From Microglena sp. YARC (taxonomy: Eukaryota; Chlorophyta; Chlorophyceae; Chlamydomonadales; Chlamydomonadaceae): a stretch of DNA of 64,000 nucleotides. Below are positions 1 through 10,110 of this stretch, one piece after another. The stretch's first letter is position 1; the number at the start of each line of letters is the position of its first letter. The position numbers and the translations under genes are program-made. Under the pieces are notes generated by a model. The model was given only the letters and a program-made list of their open reading frames with translations. It did no database searches and had not been told where the DNA came from. Location: positions 97,656,963-97,720,962 of the forward strand of contig CM039462.1 of NCBI GenBank assembly GCA_022414725.1, in the 5' to 3' direction.

Positions 1-2946
1 CTCCACCAGCTCAACAATGTAGGAGTGCTGGGAGAGGTCGATCTTAACACACCTGCCGTCAGAATCAAGTGTACAAGTCATGTCCAATGAAAGGAACTGG
101 ACAGGTACACCCATTTCCTTGACTTCCCACCCAGCTGCTTCCATAGCCTTGATCAGCAAGGCATACCTATGCAGCTCACTAAAAGCACAGATAAAGTCAT
201 CCACATAGGTCAGGACATAGCTCCACCCACCAGTAGAATCCCTCCTGAAATACAGAGCAGGTTCAGCTTTGCACATGGTAAAACCGTGGGCAACCAAAAC
301 CTGCTTTACATCTTTGCTCCAAGCCCTGGGTGCCTGCTTCAAACCATAAAGAGATTTAATCAGCTTGCACACAAGGGGAACATTGTCAGGACCAAGTTCA
401 TGAAAGCCCGCAGGCTGGTAACAGAACAGGTCCAGACCAGGTTCCAGCTTGGCATTCAAGAATGCAGTCTTGATGTCCAGCTGCCTCACAAACATCTTCC
501 TATGAGTGATGGCAGCAAGGAGCACACGAAGACCTGCTTTAGAGGAGACGGGGGCATATACATCATGGTAGTCCAGCCCAGGACATTGCAGAAAACCACG
601 AACTACAAAACGAGCTTTAAAACGCAAAGAACCATCAGCCCCATGTTTCTTGACAAATAACCATCTGCCAGATAGAATCCTCTGCCTAGGAGGCTGTGGA
701 GTGAGGACCCAAGTGCCATGAGCATGGAGGGAGGCCATCTCATCCTTCATAGCCTGCAGCCAGAGATCTCTGTCAGGGTTGGTAGGTAACATTGCAGCTT
801 TATAAGAGAGTTCAGTAGAGGTAGAAATAAAAGCCCCCACGTACAAGCAGTGTACTTGTACATGGGCAGCGGGGATATCAGCAGTATCAGCAGTAACCGG
901 TAATAAATCCCCCAGCGCAGCACTCATGCGTGGTTGAACAAGGCCGGCCTCCTTTGCCTCTAAATCGTCGAAGCCTGGGTACACTGGAACACCCCAGCCA
1001 TACGCAGTATCTGACCCGGACCAGTGTTCGAGGTCATCACTCACATCATCTGTGACGGCCACATCGTCGCAATGCCTGGTCCGGTATAAACCACCAGGTA
1101 TAGCAGGGGGTGAAGTGATCAACAACTCCCGCGAGCTATCCGAATAGGTGGACGGGGGGTGGCGACTAGTGGGCAGTGGACCTGTACTAGGTTCCACTAT
1201 GACCCGAGGCTGTCCTAATCCTACGACTTCACCGACGAAACGTGGCGCAGAGGAAGGCCCGGCGACCCCCTGAGATTCGAATAAATTAGAGCTTGAAGGA
1301 ACATCAGACTCCCCCTGGCCCAATGCCGCCGCACGCGATACAGCACCATCATTACCTGGCCTGGGACGCATCGTCATCCCATGACCAGTAAAGCGGTCAA
1401 CAATCGGGGTTGGTAAAGGGCCCAGGACATTGTCAGTAGTATCAAGCCCTTTACCGATGATAGCGGCAGGGGTGCGAGAAAAATACTGAGATCCATCATA
1501 GGGAGAGAGCCCAGGGATACAGTTATAGCTAAACTGTTCATAGAAGAGCACATCACGACTCTCTACCACCTGGCGCAACTTCGGAACCCAAACAAAATAA
1601 CCCTTACTCACCAGAGAATACCCAACCAGTCTACCAGATAACGCCCTTTCGTCTAGCTTATTGCGTTTCTTCCCATTCACTAAGGTAACATAGCATGGGC
1701 ACCCGAACACGCGCAATAACGATACATCAGGTAGAACCCCAAAGAACAACTCATAAGGAGTCTTGTCACCCTGATTAGGCAGCCGGTTGCGTAGGTAACA
1801 CGCGGCGAGGAAGGCATAGGGCCAGAAGGACTTAGTGAGCTTAGACTCTAAGTGAATGCTCCTAGCTACGTTCTGAAGGACCCCATTGTACCGTTCCACA
1901 GTCGCATTCTGCTGAGCAGTGTAAGCCATGGACAATTCATGCACAGCACCAACCGATTCTAACCAATCCTCGAACCACTTCACTATAAATTCCTTAGCCC
2001 TGTCAGACCTAAGACACTTGAAAACAAATCCATGCAGCTGAGTCATCCATCTGAGGATGGTAGTTTGAACTGCTAAGGGAGCTTCCTCCCTGGTTCTCAA
2101 GCACAATACCTCAGCATAGCCAGAGTATTGGTCAGTGAGACACAGAACATAAAACTCCCCACGCAAGCCCCTAATATTAAATGGCCCCATGATGTCCAAG
2201 TGAAGGCGTTGTAATGGGGCACGGATCCTAGTTTTGCTTTCTTTAGGAAAAGGGATACGTTTTCCCTTTGCCTTCTGACAAGCATCACATGGGATCTTAG
2301 ACAGTCTTTGCACCTGTTGGAGAGTGAGGGGTAAGTTCTGAACCAAACCCTTCCTTACAAGGTTGTGCATGGCATCATAGCCAGGGTGACCCAGCCGCCT
2401 ATGCCACAACCATTCAGGAGTGGTAGGGATCACAACTCCACCATCCTCATCAACATCAAGAGCAAAAGCTGGACAATTTTCAGCACCATACAAACGGCCA
2501 CGAGGGGTGTGACAAGGCCTACATGCAAACTTGTACACACCATCACTGGAGGCAGGGAAAGACCACAGAACAGAAGAGCCCTGTGTGGCAGTACAACTAA
2601 GACTATCAAAAGAAATCTTGCAGTTGTGAGCATGGGCAACACCATTTACTGACATGAGGTTCACCGGACAGTGTGGGATGTAGAGAACATTGGTTAAAGT
2701 GATTGGTGTTGGTAACCAATCACTACATAACACAATAGAACCCTGACCCACAGACCGTTGAACCACACCATCACCAAATTTAACTGCTGGCCCAGTCTCA
2801 GAAGCATGAAACACAGTGAACAAAGACATATCACCTGTGATTGACATCCCAGCTCCAGAATCAACATGCCAGACACCCTCAGACAGGCTCGGGCTGCAGA
2901 CATTTGAAAATTTCGCAGTGCAAGAGAAAAGGACAGAGCGTACCTC
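1..2946 (-). CDS. pol of copia element 1 (protease-integrase-RT), runs off the window
   Basis: The frame starts immediately after the gag TAG and appears open to position 1; the spots I translated across the linker region are in frame. Domains in order: aspartic protease with DSGA (2851-2862); integrase with an HHCC-like zinc region (WHRRLGHPG...CDAC), the first acidic residue in LDIMGP, then SDRAKEF and the E of VERYN; a low-complexity linker; reverse transcriptase with YVDD at 196-207. This is the best-preserved pol of the element 1/2 subfamily here. Element 2 has several single-base losses in the same stretch. Confidence 0.88.
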
Positions 2947-5096
2947 CTATTTCTTGTCCAAAGCATACCCATCAATCTGAGCCTGCAAGGAGGCCAGCTG
3001 CCGCGGAGTAAGCACACCTGGAAGGGCCAAGGCCATGGGCACCGGATTGGTAACCGGTGCACCAGGCTTGGTCTTACGCAGGTGCGGATGCTTCGTGAAA
3101 CAGCGATCCTCCGAGTGGGTCGTCTTGCTGAGGCATGGGCCCCAAGTGCAATCCAGACGTCGCTTGTTGGAACCAGAACCCTGAGAACCAGATCCCTGCC
3201 CACGCTGAAACGCAGCATTGGCAGGAACCTGGGGAGCGTCCCGGGACCAACCAGGATGCCTGGAGTCGGACCTGGGGAGAGCAATGTTCAAAATGTCGAG
3301 AGACCGATATGCCTCCAGACAAGACCAGTAATCTACAGTCTGTCTGTTAGCCAACATCATACCGTACTGGATCCGCAGCGATTCAAATCGGATCAAACGG
3401 ATCCCATTCACAATGGTTTCCATGGCGTGGCGCTGAGTGACAGGATGTCCAGCACTGCGGAGGTCAGTGCACAGACTGCGAACCATGCGAAAGAAATCAT
3501 CGACACGGTCAGAAGGGCCCATGTGCGCATTATGAAGTTCGATACGCATGAGAGGGACTCTAGAGGCAAGGGCATCAGACTGCGTCTTCCGGATATCCAA
3601 AAGGATATCCCGAGGGGTGGCAAAGTCCTGGTATACCTTGACCATATCGTCCTCCATGTTCGCGAGCATCATAGTTCAACACATGAACTCCTGACGTTCG
3701 AGAGGCAGTGCACTGAACCCGAACAGTGCAGGATCAAACCGAGACTCACCATGAATGAGGGTATTAGACCCAGCTCCAATCGCAGAAGGGACAGGAGCCA
3801 AGGACCTACGAATGTCCATGAAATACTCCGCAGCAAGACCAGCGTCAAGAGCGCGCTGGTCGTCTATGTTCCTAATCACAGGAATGGACCTCGCAACACT
3901 CATAAGCAGCTCGAAATCTGGGCTAACAGGACACAGAGGGACAGGCACTCGCACAAACTGATAACCAAGCTTCTCGTGATCACTACGCCTCGTACCACCA
4001 AAGGAAACACCATGATCTGGGGGATACAGAATCCCAGAAGTGACTGGACCAAGAAAAGAACGACACCTGGTACCAAGCTCAGAGAAAGCCATCACTCGGC
4101 GATGCCTCAGCTTCACACTAACATTTGCCATTGTAGCCTGCATATCCATCCGACCGTACAAAGAGCGGTTCAAGGACTCACCATCGCGTCGATCCTGGTT
4201 GATCAGGCGGTAGTCCCGCAAGTTCAAAGTCGGAGGAGATCCACCAGTGAGCAGATGCTCCCAAGATTCGCATGACCGCGTATATAGCATAGGAGGAGGG
4301 CCAGGGGCAGGAGGCAGCTCCACCGGCGGAGGCGGAGGGGGTTCCAGGGAGGCACCAGCAGCAGAGGTGCGTGCAGAGGAAACAGCAGCCTCGCGAGAGC
4401 GAGTGTGGTAGCCAGGGAGGCCACGCTCCATGGGGGCAGATGCAGAGGAAAAAGAAGCAAAGCCCTTCAAGAAAGTGGGCTTAGCCACCTCCGGGTAAGC
4501 CGGGGGAACAGGCTCAAAGGGAGGCGCCGACGAAGGCTGAGGCTGATACACAGGCGAAAGCTCTCGATTAGGCATCTGCTGATCAGCAGGCTCATACATC
4601 GGTGAAACAGCGGAAGTCTCAAAGACACGAGTGGCAGCAGCAGATGGGGTCACGCCACCGAAGTCAGCACTCGTAGCACTCTTCAAGTCCTCCTCATCAT
4701 CAGTAGTAGTAGAGTAGTCTTCATCATAATTGAAGGGGACGCAATGAGGCTGCGGGTCTGATGCACAACGGATGATCTGTGTCTGTACACAACACAGCTT
4801 CATCAGGACATCCTCAACATCAGAGGACAGGCGTCGAACATTGAGAGAAGGAACCGTAAAGTTGGAGGATTGATCGGGGGGGTTACTTCCTTGATGGCGG
4901 AAGGACCCTCCTCTCCGGCAGCAGAGGCCGCTGGCGCGCAGTCGTCTAGCCAATCTAGAGGAACCTTCACCCCCGTTGGGAGGATTCGGTCGCATCCATT
5001 GCTCACAATGACACTGCGGATCCCACGAGCCCATGAAACACCATTAAGTTTGGTAAGTTTCACAAAGCCGGCAGGAGGCCCTCGCGGAAGTTGCAT
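2947..5096 (-). pseudogene. gag of copia element 1 (two lesions)
   Basis: The ATG lies 37 nt inside the LTR and opens with MQLPRGPPAG. The protein has a proline-rich middle (a run of P before VELPPAPGPPP) and ends with a zinc-knuckle-like cluster C-x4-C-x5-H-x4-C (CTWGPC...HSEDRC), wider than the canonical CX2CX4HX4C. Two lesions break it: a seven-G run near 4877 where element 2 has eight (frameshift), and TGA at about 3677-3681 where element 2 has TTA (Leu). The frame ends at TAG 2947-2949 and is open again directly after it. Gag forms the virus-like particle in the cytoplasm. Confidence 0.88.
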
Positions 5097-5121
5097 TATC
5101 AAAGCAGTGGTAGTGATGAGG

Positions 5122-5133
5122 AGCCCAATGACC
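5122..5133 (-). promoter_or_regulatory. Primer-binding-like site of element 1
   Basis: The bases directly inside the 5' LTR read GGTCATTGGGCT on the minus strand. This resembles, with gaps and mismatches, the complement of the anticodon arm of initiator tRNA-Met (GGTTATGGGCCC), the half-tRNA primer known for Drosophila copia. The assignment is tentative; the element 4 site is the clearest match. Confidence 0.4.
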
Positions 5134-5457
5134 TATCAGCTTGAAATCACTCCGGTAGAGTGGACAGTAGATTAAAGCAGCGGAACAGACGCACCAATCT
5201 ATACACGGAGACAAGGATAACGTTACAGACACAGGAGACCCATAAAGGGGCACCTGTGGTGAAAGGAGGCGGTAGACAGGAACCTAACAGGGTACAGATC
5301 AGACCGGAGACGTAGGTGACAGGAAGCTGCCACTGAGTCATCTCAAGATGACTCAGTCCCACGGGAAGCTGGCTCAGGAGAGCCGATAGTTCTAAGGGAG
5401 TACATAAGTAGTCACCAAGTCATAAAACGCGTGAGAGCACCGCTATACATGCTGATA
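5134..5457 (-). repeat. 5' LTR of copia element 1
   Basis: 324 bp, bounded on the plus strand by TATCAGC and GCTGATA (7-bp inverted ends). By eye it is identical to 9413-9736 and 16005-16328. On the minus strand it carries TATAGATTGG, a possible TATA element shared with the LTRs of elements 3 and 4. Confidence 0.95.
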
Positions 5458-6236
5458 ACTTCCTCCCACTACTTGAAAGTACCAAAAAGGCATTTTACAA
5501 TCCAATCCTTCAAACGCAACTTCTGGAGTAGCCTTGAACAAGCCTGGCTGCAAGGTGCAGTCCCATGTAGCCAGACAGGCAATGAGGGGACGCTTAAGGT
5601 CAAGTAGTAGGTCACTGGGGGATTTATCTCTCTTGCTATAGCTTCCTCTATGATCCAAACTACCGGTACCAGGCTTGAAGAACCTCTAACAGGAGGGGGG
5701 TGGGGGGAGGGGGGATGTTGACCAGGACCTACCTAAAACTTTAGCCTCTCTCCAGGCTCTCTCCTTCAAAATCCCAAGTTTTTGTGGCTGCTTCTGCAGC
5801 TTTTGTAGCAGCAAAACATGTTGCTTTCATTTCAAATGTCTGACAGGAAGGGGTGCGTGTGTGGGGGGTGGGGGGAAGCTGTCTGCACTCCCCACATCGA
5901 TGCATCCACGTGATTGCATCCTGTCCTCAGCAGTGTGGTGCAGTAGCATTAACCCTACCCCTTCAGCCTATGTGGCTACACCCTGGACAGTAACAGCATA
6001 CACATTCCTACCCCCTGGACTGTAAAAACATACACATACACATTCCTGCCCATGTTGACTCCATTCGCATAAGGCGAGCAGCCTGAAGCCAATGACACAG
6101 CAACAAACACATGCCAACATGCGGCCCTAACATCATCCCCTGTGCCTACCCCACTGTCCTCCCCACTGTCACAAGCTGCTAAGTTTAGGTGCTCCTGGAT
6201 CGCTCACTTCAACCAAGGTAACGCTAACTATAGGTA
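5458..6236. other. Duplicated 3' flank of NUP160 (left copy)
   Basis: No gene is visible. 6131-6225 is a diverged duplicate of part of the last exon (compare 6325-6415), so a piece of coding sequence is repeated beyond the stop codon. TTGTAAAATG on the minus strand near 5490 holds a TGTAA poly(A)-type signal, about 740 nt after the stop. The rest is G/C-tract-rich spacer, matched at 40429-41205. Confidence 0.6.
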
Positions 6237-7612
6237 CTAGGCCTGAAGGATGTCCGACAGGAAGGAGGAAGGAGCTGCCTGCCGGCCCCACATCGATGCG
6301 GCCGGAGGAGCCCCCAACATCAGCGTGTCCCCTGTGCCTACCCCACTGTCCTTCCCACTGTCACAAGCTGCTAAGTCTAGGTGGTCCTGGATCGCTCCCT
6401 CCAACCGCCTGGAGAGTCCCTGGGTCGAGGCCCTCTCGTCGTCCGACTGGCTCCGTTCCAGATCAGAAGCCAGCCTGGCGCGCAAGACGCTGAGCTGCTG
6501 GACTGGCATCCAGAAGCTTCTATGCAGCTTCCGTGAGCGCGGGTCTACCCGCTCCCAGGCCTGCAGGAGCTCGCAGGCCACTGCCACCGCGTCCGCCCAG
6601 CGGTCATGGGCCAGGTACACCCCGAGCAACTCAGAGGGACCAATGCCCCCAGAAACGTCCACAGCCCCCCCTGCTGGCCCCGATCCCACACCAGGTTGGC
6701 TTAGCACAATGGGGCACACACCAAAGAGCTGTAGGAGCCATGGAGGGAGCTGCATCCGGCGGTCGACCCGGAGAATTCCATCGGCCACAGCAAGGCGGAG
6801 GCACTGCCCATGGTTTCGGAGCCCCTCCGAGGGTGCGCTTGATGACGTGGATGCCACCTCAGCCTCGCAGTGCGTCAGCAACTGCTGTAGCCGTTGCCAG
6901 AGTGGCGCAGCAGAGCTGCCAAGCTGGCTGCTACCATACAGCGTGTCGCGCTCAGCAATATCCAAGGACATAGCCGAGATGCAGCTACTCCTCAACTCAA
7001 CTGCAAGAAGAGAGAGGAAGATGTTTAGGGATCGGCATATCAAATGATGTTGACCGAAGGCAAGTATGGTATCCAGGACATAGCCGAGATGCAGCTACTC
7101 CTCAACTCAACTGCAAGAAGAGAGACAGGTATCCTAATTTCAAATCTGACAATGGATTTTGTATAGCTTTAAGGTTTTAAGCCTCCTCCAGGGACAGCGC
7201 TTTATGGTTTTTTAAGCCACAATCTTTATTTTATAGCGGCTATTGGGAACAGCCTGTTATCAGTCCCTGAATCCTTTCCATAAAAACAAGCCTACCCACC
7301 TCCCATTGTCATCATCAGCTTACCACTGTGTGGGAGGTCAATCTCCAGCTTCATGTGTGCACATTGACTTGCAACATTACCAAAACAAGCCTACCCACCT
7401 CCCATTGTCATCATCAGCTTACCACTGTGTGGGAGGTCAATCTCCAGCTTCATGTGTGCACATTGACTTGCAACATTACCAAAACAAGCCTACCCACTTC
7501 CCATCATCATCATCAGCAGCAGCTTACCACTGTGTGGGAGGTCAATCTCCGGCTTCATGTGTGCACATTGACTTGCCAAGTTACCCAAACAACCCTACCC
7601 ACTCCCTGTCAC

Positions 7613-7673
<61 letters not shown>

Positions 7674-8130
7674 AGCAGTAGCTTACCACTGTGTGGGAGA
7701 TCAATCTCCAGCTTCATGTGTGCACATTGACTTGCCAAGTTACCCAAACAACCCTACCCACTCCCTGTCATCATCATCATCATCATCAGCAGTAGCTTAC
7801 CACTGTGTGGGAGATCAATCTCCGGCTTCATGTGTGCACATTGACTTGCCAAGTTACCCAAACAACCCTACCCACTCCCTGTCATCATCATCATCAGCAT
7901 CAGCAGCAGCAGCAGCAGCAGTAGCTTACCACTGTGTGGGAGATCAATCTCCAGTTGCATGTGTGCACATTGACTTGCAAAGTTACCCAGAGCTCGCTCC
8001 AGCGCCGTGGTCAGCCGCTCCCCGGACCAGCACTCGCTCGCAAGCAGGATGCAATCGTCGTACAAGCTTGCATGCAACAGCTGAGAGAACACCTCCTCTG
8101 GTTTTGGACACTGGAAGAGTGGGTTGGTAC
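6237..8130 (-). pseudogene. NUP160: Duplicated NUP160 exons L' and M' (fragment)
   Basis: Exon L' spans 7930-8130 (acceptor after CCCCGTAG, donor GTAAGC). Exon M' spans 7000-6237 and ends in TAG. M' encodes the C-terminal solenoid of NUP160, with the conserved core GPSELLGVYLAHDRWADAV, then a region ending LSDILQA. The frame of M' is fully open, unlike the linked copy at 41206-41961, which has lost 8 bp. No upstream NUP160 exon beyond K' (17421-17681) is attached, so this is a 5'-truncated copy, although its own reading frames are cleaner than those of the gene. Confidence 0.87.
7285..7995 (-). repeat. Exon-L donor array, left copy
   Basis: Six copies (five extra plus the exon itself) of a unit that on the minus strand carries about 50 nt of the 3' end of exon L (CAHM..LEIDLPHS), the donor GTAAGCT and a CAT/CAG triplet tract. 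The triplet tracts are longer than in the right copy; the one at 7615-7678 is a long CAT run. Confidence 0.85.
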
Positions 8131-8371
8131 CTACGGGGCGGAAAACATTGGTATGAAAAATGGGTATTTCTATTTAATGGGAGGAGGGTGGGGAGGGGGC
8201 AGCCCTCCTCAGGTTTTTGAGGCTACCCATTAGTTTTTTTCTTTTCACTCCAAGTATGGCTGCACAAAAGCTTTATACAAATCGGACCAGAACAGCACTC
8301 GCTCGCAAGCAGGATGCAATCGACGTACAGGCTTGCTTGAAATAGTTGAGAGAACACATCCTCTGGCTTGG

Positions 8372-8487
8372 GGCCGGCATTTGTTATTTCAGATTTCTGT
8401 AGGCCAGGTTGAGTAGCTACTTCAGGCTACTCTAGCCTCTGCTGTCACCGAGGAGCACGGAGCCCGGGTGGTGTTGTTGTTGTTGTT

Positions 8488-8529
<42 letters not shown>

Positions 8530-9300
8530 GGGGGGGGGGGGGCAAAAGGAGAGGGTTTTTAATTTCAGATTTGAGATTTCTGTACACCGGGTTGAGTGGC
8601 TACTCCAGGCTACTCAAGAGTGCTTTCACCGAGGAGCACGGAGCACGGGTTGTGGTGGGTACGTGGGTGGGTGGGTGGGCGAAAGGAGAGGGATTTTAAT
8701 GTCAGATTTCTGTACACCAGGTTGAGTAGCTACCTCAGGCTACTCAAGCCTTATTTCACCGAGGAGCACAGAGCTCGTGTGGTGGTGGGTAGGTGGGTGG
8801 GTTGGGGGGGGGCGAAAGGAGAGGGATTTAATGTCAGATTTGAAATTTCTGTAGGTCAGGTTGAGTAGCTACTCCAGGCTACTCAAGCGTGCTTTCTGTA
8901 CACCAGGTTGAGTAGCTACCTCAGATTTCTGTACACCAGGTTGAGTAGCTACCTCAGGCTACTCAAGCCTTATTTCACCGAGGAGCACGGAGACCGTGTG
9001 GTGGTGGGCAGGTGGGTGGGTTGGGGGGCTAAAGGAGAGGGATTTTAATTTCAGATTTCACATTTCTGTACACCAGCTTGAGTAGCTACTCCAGGCTACT
9101 CAAGCGTGCTTTCACGGAGGAGCACGGAGCCCGGCTGATGGTGGGTTGGTGGGTGGGGATGGGTGGGTGGGTGGGTGGGTGGGTGGGTGGGGGGGCGAAA
9201 GGAGAGGAATTTTAATTTCAGATTTCTGTACACCAGGCTACTTAAGGCAACTCAAGCCTTATTTCAAGATTTTTGCGTAGCCGTTGCATGGCGGAGCGCG
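8372..9300. repeat. GAGTAGCTAC minisatellite, left copy
   Basis: About seven diverged units of roughly 125-135 bp. Each has TTTCAGATTTCTGTACACCA, GTTGAGTAGCTAC, CACCGAGGAGCACGGAG and a GGTGGGT-rich tail. It lies in the intron between exons K' and L'. The right copy is at 43300-44220, and an isolated inverted relative sits at about 50500-50610. A (GT)n run followed by a G run is at 8489-8542. Confidence 0.8.
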
Positions 9301-9412
9301 GAGCCCAGGGGATTCAAGGCCCTATGCGTTGCCATGCAACGACTGATAGCGACACGTCAACGGAAACAAATCCTAGGGTATTGCTGAAGGCATTATATAA
9401 CTACACTTTATC

Positions 9413-9736
9413 TATCAGCTTGAAATCACTCCGGTAGAGTGGACAGTAGATTAAAGCAGCGGAACAGACGCACCAATCTATACACGGAGACAAGGATAAC
9501 GTTACAGACACAGGAGACCCATAAAGGGGCACCTGTGGTGAAAGGAGGCGGTAGACAGGAACCTAACAGGGTACAGATCAGACCGGAGACGTAGGTGACA
9601 GGAAGCTGCCACTGAGTCATCTCAAGATGACTCAGTCCCACGGGAAGCTGGCTCAGGAGAGCCGATAGTTCTAAGGGAGTACATAAGTAGTCACCAAGTC
9701 ATAAAACGCGTGAGAGCACCGCTATACATGCTGATA
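9413..9736 (-). repeat. 3' LTR of copia element 2
   Basis: 324 bp, TATCAGC...GCTGATA, preceded on its left by the target duplication TTATC. Confidence 0.97.
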
Positions 9737-9746
9737 CTCCACCTAT
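9737..9746 (-). promoter_or_regulatory. Polypurine tract of element 2
   Basis: The minus strand reads ATAGGTGGAG directly before the 3' LTR. The same motif abuts the 3' LTRs of element 3 (24326-24335) and element 4 (ends 30836). A second copy of the motif with its surroundings lies about 35 bp further in. Confidence 0.7.
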
Positions 9747-10110
9747 GACACAGGTGACATACAATAGTACTACTCCACCTATGGCACTGGTGACATAGAA
9801 CTATATGTAACAAATTAAAAAAAAAAAAAAAAAATCAAAGAACTCCGAAAAATAAAAATCGAGAGAAACTTCAAATGAAACCCGAAGGGTGTAAGGGAAG
9901 GTATGAAGCAAGGCAAAGAACCAAAATTTGCCAAGTGGATATAAGAGGACAACTAAATATCAAAGTCGGGTAACAACGGTATAGAAAACCCGATCCGGGA
10001 ATAGGAACCTAATGCCAATCAATGATAACTTAAAGAAACTCTAAATGTAACCAAAAATTCCAGAATACATGTAACCAAAATTCTAGAATACATGTAACCA
10101 AAAAATTGGT

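Larger units (their letters stand above)
1..5457 (-). mobile_element. Copia (Ty1) LTR retrotransposon, element 1, cut by window edge
   Basis: The right end is a complete 324-bp 5' LTR. Leftwards follow a primer-binding-like site, gag, an in-frame TAG, then protease, integrase and reverse transcriptase in one minus-strand frame. The RNase H end and 3' LTR lie outside the window. The gene order (protease, integrase, RT) defines the copia superfamily. Its LTR looks identical to both LTRs of element 2, so the insertion is recent. It entered the DNA that flanks the duplicated NUP160 3' end: the base after its LTR resumes sequence also found at 40429. Confidence 0.95.

Noticed and set aside
169..660. 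Plus-strand open frame of 163 codons, repeated at 11044-11535
   Set aside because: It lies exactly opposite the RT coding region of copia elements 1 and 2 and is preserved only because the sense strand is.
2947..2949. UAG reassigned to an amino acid in this genome
   Set aside because: NUP160 and the RRM gene both end at TAG in sensible places; readthrough in the element is simpler.
7243..8220. Plus-strand serine-rich protein of 325 codons (also at 42204-43124)
   Set aside because: It is the opposite strand of the exon-L donor array; serine comes from the CAT/TCA triplets.
9413..9736. LTR borders at TG...CA inside the repeat (TGTATAG...)
   Set aside because: The empty site at 44320-44345 lacks the TATCAGC bases, so they belong to the element.
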